Positions 58,188-64,000 of a DNA stretch of 64,000 bases are shown piece after piece (positions within the stretch are counted from its first letter, which is position 1; each line of letters opens with the position of its first letter). The position numbers were made by a program, and so were the translations under genes. A model generated the notes under the pieces. That model did no database searches. It was given only the letters and a program-made list of their open reading frames with translations, and had not been told where the DNA came from. Source of the stretch: Mycolicibacter kumamotonensis (GTDB taxonomy: Bacteria; Actinomycetota; Actinomycetes; Mycobacteriales; Mycobacteriaceae); the NCBI RefSeq assembly GCF_002086285.1, contig NZ_MVHU01000004.1, positions 62,001 through 126,000 of the forward strand. The letters are read 5' to 3'.

Positions 58188-58781
58188 ATGTCCCGAGCTA
58201 TCCACGTCTTCCGCACTCCCGACCGCTTCGTGGCCGGGACCGTCGGCCAACCAGGGAACCGCACCTTCTACCTGCAGGCGGTGCACGACGACCGGGTGGT
58301 CTCGGTGGTGCTGGAGAAACAACAGGTCGCGGTGCTCGCCGAGCGGATCGGTGCGCTGTTGCTGGAGGTCAACCGCCGTTTCGGTACGCCGGTACCGCCG
58401 GAACCGGCCGAGATCGACGACTTGAGCCCCCTGGTGACGCCGGTGGACGCCGAATTCCGGGTCGGAACCATGGGTTTGGGGTGGGACTCCGAGGCGCAGA
58501 CCGTGGTGGTCGAGCTGCTCGCGGTCAGCGACACCGAATTCGACGCCTCGGTGGTGCTCGACGACACCGAGGAGGGCCCGGACGCGGTGCGGGTCTTCTT
58601 GACCCCGGAGTCGGCGCGGCAGTTCGCCACCCGGTCCAACCGGGTCATCTCGGCGGGCCGCCCGCCCTGCCCGCTGTGTGATGAGCCGCTGGACCCGGCC
58701 GGCCACATCTGCGTCCGCACCAACGGCTATCGGCGGGGCGCCTTCGGGCCCGACGATGAGCCCGATGACGTCGATCTCTGA
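58188..58781 (+). CDS. DUF3090 protein (Rv2134c-like)
   Basis: A 197-residue protein of family DUF3090. It starts SRAIHVFRTPDRFVAGTVG, has the core GTMGLGWDSEAQTVVVELLA, and ends in a probable zinc knuckle (CPLCDEPLDPAGHIC). GGAG lies before the ATG. It always lies beside a SCO1664-family kinase-like gene, and the two overlap here by 26 bases, which suggests a joint function. That function is unknown. Confidence 0.9.
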   Translation: MSRAIHVFRTPDRFVAGTVGQPGNRTFYLQAVHDDRVVSVVLEKQQVAVLAERIGALLLEVNRRFGTPVPPEPAEIDDLSPLVTPVDAEFRVGTMGLGWDSEAQTVVVELLAVSDTEFDASVVLDDTEEGPDAVRVFLTPESARQFATRSNRVISAGRPPCPLCDEPLDPAGHICVRTNGYRRGAFGPDDEPDDVDL

Positions 58782-59583
58782 CGATCGGGAGGCGCTGCGC
58801 TCCGGAGAGCTGGAGGTCCTGGGCCGCATCCGCTCGGCGAGCAATGCCACCTTCCTGTGCGAGGCGACGCTGGGGGCGCGCCGCAGCCACTGCGTGTACA
58901 AGCCGATCGCCGGCGAGCAGCCGCTGTGGGACTTCCCGGACGGCACCCTGGCCGGCCGCGAGCTCGCCGCCCACCTGATCTCGGTCGAGCTGGGCTGGAA
59001 CCTGGTGCCCTACACGATCATTCGGGATGGTCCGGCCGGACCCGGCATGGTGCAGCTGTGGGTGGACCAGCCCGGCGACAGCGACGACGTGCCGTCGGAG
59101 CCCGATCTGGTCGATCTGGCGCCGGTCGGCAAGATCCCGCCCGGCTATCTGTCGGTGCTGCGGGCCTACGACTACGCCGGCGACCCGGTCGTGCTGGTGC
59201 ACGCCGACGACGTCCGGCTGCGCCGCATCGCGGTCTTCGACGTGGTGATCAACAACGCCGACCGCAAAGGCGGGCACATTCTGTGCGGCACCGACGGCAC
59301 GGTCTACGGGGTGGACCACGGCGTGTGCCTGCACACGCACGACAAGTTGCGCACCGTGCTGTGGGGCTGGGCCGGCAAGCCCGTCGAAGACATGGCCGAG
59401 GACACGCTGCCGTCGCTGTCGCGGCTGGCCGAGGCGCTGAACGGCCCGCTGGCCGCCGCGCTGGAACCGCATCTGACCTCCGCCGAGCTCAACGCCCTGC
59501 GCCGGCGCGTGCGGAACCTGCTGGAGCACCCGGTGATGCCCGCCCCGAACAGCCATCGTCCGATACCCTGGCCGGCGTTCTGA
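58756..59583 (+). CDS. SCO1664-family kinase-like protein (Rv2133c-like)
   Basis: A 275-residue protein of the SCO1664 family, distantly related to phosphatidylinositol 3/4-kinases. [22 protein letters not shown] carries a candidate nucleotide-binding Lys. [16 protein letters not shown] is the DxxxxN-like catalytic loop, and [11 protein letters not shown] holds the metal-binding Asp. The start may be ATG 58756 or 58765. It overlaps DUF3090 by 26 bases. Substrate unknown; its fixed place beside mshC and cysQ in actinobacteria is notable. Confidence 0.88.
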   Translation: MSPMTSISDDREALRSGELEVLGRIRSASNATFLCEATLGARRSHCVYKPIAGEQPLWDFPDGTLAGRELAAHLISVELGWNLVPYTIIRDGPAGPGMVQLWVDQPGDSDDVPSEPDLVDLAPVGKIPPGYLSVLRAYDYAGDPVVLVHADDVRLRRIAVFDVVINNADRKGGHILCGTDGTVYGVDHGVCLHTHDKLRTVLWGWAGKPVEDMAEDTLPSLSRLAEALNGPLAAALEPHLTSAELNALRRRVRNLLEHPVMPAPNSHRPIPWPAF

Positions 59584-59629
59584 CCGGCTCGCGATCGGCC
59601 GCTGCCGCGCGGTCGGGGATACTTCCAGG

Positions 59630-60409
59630 GTGACGCTGACCGATGCGGCGCTGGCCGCCGAACTCGCTGTCGAGGCCGGAAAGCTGTTGCTGGAGGTCCG
59701 CGACGAGGTGGGATTCGGTCACCCGTGGCGTCTCGGCGACGCCGGCGATGCGCGCGCCAACCAGCTGATCCTCGACCGGCTGCGCGAAGCGCGCCCCGAC
59801 GACGCCGTGCTCAGCGAGGAATCCCCCGACGATCTGGCCCGGTTGAACGCCGAGCGGGTCTGGATCGTCGACCCGCTCGACGGCACCCGCGAGTTCACCA
59901 CGCCCGGACGCGACGACTGGGCGGTGCACATCGCGCTGTGGCAGCGCGACGGCCTGCCCGGCGGGGCCGGTGCCATCACCGATGCCGCGGTGTCGCTGCC
60001 GGCCCGCGGCAACGTCGTCTTCCGCACCGACACGGTCACCTCGGGCGCCGAGCCGGCCGACGACACGATCCCCATTCGGGTCGCGGTCAGCGCCTCCCGG
60101 ATGCCCGCGGTGGTGCGCCTCATCCGGGCGGTGCTGCCGATCGAACCGGTGCTGATGGGCTCTGCGGGCGCCAAGGCGATGGCCGTGGTGCGCGGTGACG
60201 TCGACGCCTACCTGCACGCCGGCGGGCAGTGGGAATGGGATTCGGCGGCTCCGGCCGGGGTGGTGCTGGCGGCCGGGCTGCACGCGTCGCGGCTGGACGG
60301 GTCGCCGCTGCTCTACAACCGCCCCGACCCCTACCTGCCCGACCTGCTGATGTGCCGGCCGGAGGTGGCGCCCACACTGCTGGACGCGATGCGGCGGACA
60401 GTCCTGTAG
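59630..60409 (+). CDS. cysQ: 3'-phosphoadenosine-5'-phosphatase CysQ
   Basis: A 259-residue inositol-monophosphatase-fold enzyme. Metal-binding motifs are [20 protein letters not shown] and the C-terminal [14 protein letters not shown]. It removes the 3'-phosphate of PAP(S) in sulfate assimilation and also acts on inositol phosphates and fructose bisphosphate in mycobacteria. The GTG start is at 59630 with a weak ribosome site. It lies 24 bases before mshC, which ties sulfur metabolism to mycothiol formation. Confidence 0.93.
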   Translation: MTLTDAALAAELAVEAGKLLLEVRDEVGFGHPWRLGDAGDARANQLILDRLREARPDDAVLSEESPDDLARLNAERVWIVDPLDGTREFTTPGRDDWAVHIALWQRDGLPGGAGAITDAAVSLPARGNVVFRTDTVTSGAEPADDTIPIRVAVSASRMPAVVRLIRAVLPIEPVLMGSAGAKAMAVVRGDVDAYLHAGGQWEWDSAAPAGVVLAAGLHASRLDGSPLLYNRPDPYLPDLLMCRPEVAPTLLDAMRRTVL

Positions 60410-60433
60410 GGGACGGGCTTTACAGTCGAGGGC

Positions 60434-61669
60434 ATGCAATCGTGGTCCGCGCCGGCTGTTCCGGCCCTGCCCGGGCGCGGCCCGGCGCTGCGCCTGTATG
60501 ACACCGCCGACCGGCAGGTCCGCCCGGTGTCGCCGGGCCCGACGGCCACCATGTACGTCTGCGGCATCACCCCGTATGACGCCACCCATCTCGGCCACGC
60601 CGCCACCTACCTGGTGTTCGACCTGATTCACCGGCTCTGGCTCGACGCGGGGCATCAGGTGAACTACGTGCAGAACGTCACCGACGTCGACGACCCGCTG
60701 CTCGAACGCGCCCAGCGCGACGGCGTGGACTGGCCGAGCCTGGCGGCCAGTCAGGTCGAGCTGTTCGCCGCGGACATGACGGCACTGCGGGTGCTCCCGC
60801 CGCAGCACTACGTGGCGGTCACCGAGGCCGTCGACGAGGTGGTCGAGGTGGTCGAAAAGATGCTGGCCGCCGGATCGGCCTACGTCGTCGAGGGGGAGCA
60901 CCCGGATGTCTACTTCCGCGCCGACGCCACCGATCAGTTCGGCTATGAGTCCGGGTTCGACCGCGCCACCATGCTGGAGTTGTTCGGTGAGCGCGGCGGG
61001 GACCCGGACCGGGACGGCAAGACCGATCCGCTGGACGCCCTGCTGTGGCGCGCCGCCCGGCCGGGCGAACCGAGCTGGCCCGCACCGTTCGGCGCCGGAC
61101 GGCCCGGCTGGCACGTCGAGTGCACCGCGATCGCGCTGAGCCGCATCGGCACCGGTCTCGACATCCAGGGCGGCGGGTCCGACCTGATCTTCCCGCACCA
61201 CGAGTTCTCCGCCGCGCACGCCGAATCCCTCACCGGGGAGCGCCGATTCGCCCGACACTACGTGCACGCCGGCATGATCGGCTGGGACGGGCACAAGATG
61301 TCCAAGAGCCGCGGCAACCTGGTGCTGGTCTCGAAGCTGCGCGCCCAGGGTGTGGAGCCGGCGGCGATCCGGCTGGGTCTGCTCGCCGGGCACTACCGCA
61401 GCGATCGGTTCTGGGACGACGAGACCCTGCAGGCGGCCGGAGCCCGGCTGAACCGCTGGCGTGCCGCGACCGCGCTGCCCGCCGGGCCGAACGCCGAGGA
61501 CGTCATCGCGCGGGTGCGCCGTTATCTGGCCGATGACCTGGACACTGTCAAAGCGCTTGCCGCACTGGATGGTTGGGCTACCGACGCACTGGAGTACGGC
61601 GGCCATGACACCGCCGCTCCGGGGCTGGTGGCCACCGCGGTCGATGCCCTGCTGGGCATATCCCTCTAG
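60434..61669 (+). CDS. mshC: Cysteine:GlcN-Ins ligase MshC (mycothiol synthesis)
   Basis: A 411-residue homologue of cysteinyl-tRNA synthetase lacking the anticodon-binding part. The zinc Cys is in [10 protein letters not shown], the HIGH-type motif is THLGHA, the zinc-site histidines are in [13 protein letters not shown], and KMSKSRGN is intact. It joins cysteine to GlcN-inositol in mycothiol synthesis using ATP. Gene order and length match MshC (Rv2130c) and not CysS. Its presence supports a mycothiol-producing actinobacterium. Confidence 0.96.
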   Translation: MQSWSAPAVPALPGRGPALRLYDTADRQVRPVSPGPTATMYVCGITPYDATHLGHAATYLVFDLIHRLWLDAGHQVNYVQNVTDVDDPLLERAQRDGVDWPSLAASQVELFAADMTALRVLPPQHYVAVTEAVDEVVEVVEKMLAAGSAYVVEGEHPDVYFRADATDQFGYESGFDRATMLELFGERGGDPDRDGKTDPLDALLWRAARPGEPSWPAPFGAGRPGWHVECTAIALSRIGTGLDIQGGGSDLIFPHHEFSAAHAESLTGERRFARHYVHAGMIGWDGHKMSKSRGNLVLVSKLRAQGVEPAAIRLGLLAGHYRSDRFWDDETLQAAGARLNRWRAATALPAGPNAEDVIARVRRYLADDLDTVKALAALDGWATDALEYGGHDTAAPGLVATAVDALLGISL

Positions 61670-61709
61670 GCGCTACCGCCCCGAGCTGCGCCGGGAGTAG
61701 TTTGGCCGC

Positions 61710-62585
61710 ATGGTTGCCATTCACTCCCAAGTCATCTTCATCACCGGCGGCGCGCACGGGATCGGCGCCGAGGCGGCCCGAAAGCTGCACGCCCAGGGCG
61801 CCAAGCTGGTGCTGACCGATCTGGACCAGGCTCAGCTCACGAAATTCGCCGACGAACTCGGCGGTGACCGGGTGCTGACCGTCGTAGCCGACGTGCGCGA
61901 CCTGGAGGCAATGCAGGCCGCCGCCGAACAGGCCGTCGAGCGCTTCGGCCGCATCGACACCGTGGTGGCCAACGCCGGCATCGCCAGCTACGGGTCGGTG
62001 CTCGGCGTCGATCCCGCGGCGTTCCGGCAGGTCATCGACGTCAACCTGGTCGGGGTGTTCAACACGGTGCGGGCCACCCTGCCCGCCGTCATCGACCGCC
62101 GCGGCTACGTGCTGATCGTGTCCTCGCTGGCGGCGTTCGCCGCCGCCCCGGGAATGCTGCCCTACGACGCGTCCAAGGCCGGGGTGGAGCACCTGGCCAA
62201 CACGCTGCGCCTGGAGGTCGCCCACCTCGGGGTGACCGTCGGCTCGGCGCACATGTCCTGGATCGACACCGCCTTGGTGCGCGACACCAAGAAGGACCTG
62301 CCGAGCGCCAACGAGATGCTGTCCAAGCTGCCGTGGCCGCTGAATAAGACCACGTCGGTCGAGGAGTGCGCCGACGCCTTCGTCAAGGGCATCGAAGAGC
62401 GCCGCACCCGGGTCTACTGCCCGGGCTGGGTGGGGCTGTTCCGCTGGCTCAAGCCGCTGTTGTCCAGCAAGTTCGGTGAGGCGCCGATCCGCAGTGTCGC
62501 CGCCGAGGCGGTGCCCCGGATGGACGCCGAGGTCGCCGCGCTGGGCCGCTCCACCAGCACCTACACCGGTTCCATCGAGAACTGA
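61710..62585 (+). CDS. Short-chain dehydrogenase/reductase (Rv2129c-like)
   Basis: A 291-residue classical SDR with cofactor loop ITGGAHGIGAEAARKLHAQG, VANAGIASYG, the catalytic Ser in LIVSSLAAFAAAPG and YDASKAG. Asp after the second strand (LVLTDLDQAQ) suggests NAD(H). The C-terminal 60 residues (RTRVYCPGWVGLFRWLKPLL) may touch the membrane. By position it is the Rv2129c orthologue; the substrate is unknown. The neighbouring PAC2 gene ends one base beyond its stop. Confidence 0.92.
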   Translation: MVAIHSQVIFITGGAHGIGAEAARKLHAQGAKLVLTDLDQAQLTKFADELGGDRVLTVVADVRDLEAMQAAAEQAVERFGRIDTVVANAGIASYGSVLGVDPAAFRQVIDVNLVGVFNTVRATLPAVIDRRGYVLIVSSLAAFAAAPGMLPYDASKAGVEHLANTLRLEVAHLGVTVGSAHMSWIDTALVRDTKKDLPSANEMLSKLPWPLNKTTSVEECADAFVKGIEERRTRVYCPGWVGLFRWLKPLLSSKFGEAPIRSVAAEAVPRMDAEVAALGRSTSTYTGSIEN

Positions 62586-62586
62586 G

Positions 62587-63453
62587 TCAACGCCGGCGCC
62601 GGCGCAGATAGCGTTCGAACTCGGCGGCCAGCGCGTCGCCGTCGATCTTGTTCAGCGCCTCGGTCATGTCGACCTCGGCGTCGCCGCGTTCCTCCAGTGA
62701 GGTCACGTAGTCGGCGATCTCGTCGTCCTCGCTGGCCATCTCGGTGACCGCCTGCTCCCACTCCTCGGCCTGGGCCGGCAGGTCGCCCAGTGGCACCTCG
62801 ACGTCGAGGGCGTCCTCGACGCGGCGCAGCAGCGCGACCGTCGCCTTGGGATTGGGTGGCTGCGAGACGTAATGCGGCACCGCCGCCCAGAACGTCACCG
62901 CGGGAATCCCGGCCGCCACGCAGGCGTCCTGGAACACTCCGGTGATCCCGGTGGGCCCCTCGTAGCGGGTCTCGGTCAGGCCGAAGCGGGTCGCCGACTC
63001 CGCCGAGTACGCCGCCCCGGACACCGGCACCGGACGGGTGTGGGGAGTGTCGGCCAGCAGCGCACCCAAAATCACCACGGTGTCCACGTCGAGTTGTTCG
63101 ATGACCGCCAGCAGTTCGGCGCAGAACGTCCGCCAGCGCATGTTCGGCTCCACGCCGTGCATCAGCACGATGTCGCGGTCGCTGCCCGGCGGCCGGCAGT
63201 GCGAAATACGCATCGACGGCCACACCAGCTCGCGGGTGACGCCGTCGAGCTGGCGGATCACCGGCCGATTCACCTGGTAGTCGTAGTAGGCCTCGTCGTC
63301 GATGTCGACGATCAGCCGGGCCCCCCAGATGCTGGACAGATGCGCTACCGCGTCGCTGGCGGCATCACCTGCGTCGTTCCAGCCCTCGAACGCGGCCACC
63401 ACGATGGTGTCGTGCAGGTCGGGAAACGCGGTGCCGTCCTCCGGTCGGGTCAC
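62587..63453 (-). CDS. PAC2-family protein (Rv2125-like)
   Basis: A 288-residue PAC2-family protein, related to proteasome-assembly chaperones. Characteristic blocks are TIVVAAFEGWNDAGDAAS, YYDYQVNRPVIRQLDG, MRISHCRPPGSDRDIVLMHGVEPNMRW and VVILGALLADTPHTRPVPVSG. I take the GTG at 63453; a TTG one codon upstream is possible. Its end is adjacent to the convergent SDR. It is divergent from metH. Its function in actinobacteria is unclear. Confidence 0.9.
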   Translation of the reverse strand: MTRPEDGTAFPDLHDTIVVAAFEGWNDAGDAASDAVAHLSSIWGARLIVDIDDEAYYDYQVNRPVIRQLDGVTRELVWPSMRISHCRPPGSDRDIVLMHGVEPNMRWRTFCAELLAVIEQLDVDTVVILGALLADTPHTRPVPVSGAAYSAESATRFGLTETRYEGPTGITGVFQDACVAAGIPAVTFWAAVPHYVSQPPNPKATVALLRRVEDALDVEVPLGDLPAQAEEWEQAVTEMASEDDEIADYVTSLEERGDAEVDMTEALNKIDGDALAAEFERYLRRRRR

Positions 63454-63654
63454 CAACCCAGCCTAAGGCCTGCGCAAAGATCATGGGCTGTGCCGGACCG
63501 GCCGGGTCGGCCGGCCGGGGGCATTCGTCCCGACGCGAAGTGACCACGTAGACTTTATTACCGCCGAGAGGCGTTGCAACGGTTCGCCGGTACCTACCGG
63601 TGACCGCCACGCTCGGCAGATCTAAGGACGCCTTCCGCCATGGAAGGAACTCGC

Positions 63655-64000
63655 ATGACCGCCGCTGATCCCGCAACGTTCGCGCCCAACATCCGGCCCG
63701 ACGCCACCGACGAGCTGACGGTTGCGCTGCGCCGGCGGATCATGGTGATCGACGGCGCGATGGGCACGGCGATTCAGCGGGACCGGCCCGACGAGGCCGG
63801 TTACCGCGGCGAGCGGTTCGCCGAGTGGCCGACCCCGCTGCAGGGCAACAACGATCTGCTCACGTGCACGCAGCCGCAGATCATCGAGGGGATCCACCGC
63901 GAGTACCTCGAGGCGGGCGCCGACATCCTGGAGACCAACACGTTCAACGCGAACGCGATCTCGCTCTCCGACTACGACATGGCGGACTTCAGCTACGAGC
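63655..64000 (+). CDS. metH: Cobalamin-dependent methionine synthase MetH, 3' part outside the window
   Basis: The first 115 codons of a gene that runs past the right edge. The N-terminal homocysteine-binding domain is clear: RRRIMVIDGAMGTAIQRDR, GNNDLLTCTQPQIIEGIHREYLEAGADILETNTFNAN (a stretch of positions about 65-100). GGAAGGA precedes the ATG at 63655; an in-frame ATG at 63640 is less likely. It transfers the methyl group of methyltetrahydrofolate to homocysteine through B12. I recognise no cobalamin riboswitch in the 200 bases upstream. Confidence 0.93.
   Translation, partial: MTAADPATFAPNIRPDATDELTVALRRRIMVIDGAMGTAIQRDRPDEAGYRGERFAEWPTPLQGNNDLLTCTQPQIIEGIHREYLEAGADILETNTFNANAISLSDYDMADFSYE

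Noticed and set aside
59489..61606. 705-codon open frame on the minus strand opposite cysQ and mshC
   Set aside because: Both sense genes are clear enzymes with complete motifs, and the antisense product is low-complexity.
63457..63654. Cobalamin riboswitch before metH
   Set aside because: I could not identify the B12 box or a matching fold, and mycobacterial metH is not generally known for one.
1..64000. CRISPR arrays, insertion sequences, rRNA genes
   Set aside because: No regularly spaced repeats, transposase frames or rRNA-like stretches were seen; the only recombinase is the AICE integrase.

Overview
The window looks like chromosome of a high-GC actinomycete, most probably an environmental rapidly growing Mycobacterium (Mycolicibacterium-like). 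From 43 kb to the right end the genes follow the order of the M. tuberculosis Rv2141c-Rv2124c block, reversed: dapE2-like peptidase, TB18.6-like PEBP, pyrD, lppL, Rv2137c, uppP, Rv2135c-Rv2133c, cysQ, mshC, Rv2129c, the PAC2 protein Rv2125 and metH. mshC and a sigL/rslA pair point the same way. Species is not decided by the sequence alone.

Left catabolic block (about 0.8-15.9 kb, GC-rich). Two convergent operons meet at a TetR gene. The plus-strand operon carries a thiolase-like protein, a DUF35 partner, an F420-type LLM oxidoreductase, four consecutive hotdog (MaoC-like) proteins, an enoyl-CoA hydratase, a TIGR03084 protein and an AtuA-family protein. The minus-strand operon carries an acyl-CoA ligase, an acyl-CoA dehydrogenase and the alpha and beta subunits of a biotin-dependent acyl-CoA carboxylase. 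Together they resemble the acyclic-terpene (citronellol/geraniol, Atu) pathway built with actinobacterial parts. A perfect 9-bp inverted repeat overlaps a recognisable promoter in front of the carboxylase operon.

Oxidative island (about 16.2-35.5 kb, visibly less GC-rich). Two divergent TetR regulators with palindromes in their intergenic regions face a PF10118 protein and an SDR/diiron gene. Three Baeyer-Villiger-type monooxygenases and an alpha/beta hydrolase follow, then a P450, a transglutaminase-like protein, an acyl-CoA ligase, two acyl-CoA dehydrogenases, a BtrH-like acyltransferase-fold protein, an SCP2 protein and an NDMA-type alcohol dehydrogenase. The substrate is unknown; ketone-to-ester chemistry feeding CoA-dependent breakdown is the simplest reading.

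Integrated element (about 35.5-43.0 kb). A creatininase-family gene and an XRE/TPR-like regulator (minus strand) are divergent from a SCO3933-like protein, an FtsK/TraB-like translocase, a rolling-circle Rep, a small protein and a serine integrase. The last 19 bases of the integrase gene lie inside tRNA-Leu(GAG). This is the layout of an actinomycete integrative conjugative element (AICE) with an unusual integrase type.

Conserved right block with an inserted SigL locus (43-64 kb). Between the Rv2137c and uppP homologues sit an MmpL transporter, a type III polyketide synthase, an isoprenylcysteine methyltransferase-like membrane protein, an FAD oxidoreductase, an rslA/sigL pair, and a second sigL-like sigma gene translated with an unusual fusion: an RslA-like zinc anti-sigma domain joined to a complete carotenoid/stilbene cleavage dioxygenase. 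Four promoter-like elements of the form TGAACC-N16-CGTA or CGTGTC precede both sigma genes, the PKS operon and the mmpL gene. The locus therefore reads as a SigL-controlled phenolic-lipid synthesis and export system, plus a soluble enzyme-type anti-sigma factor. That second part is the most novel candidate in the window.
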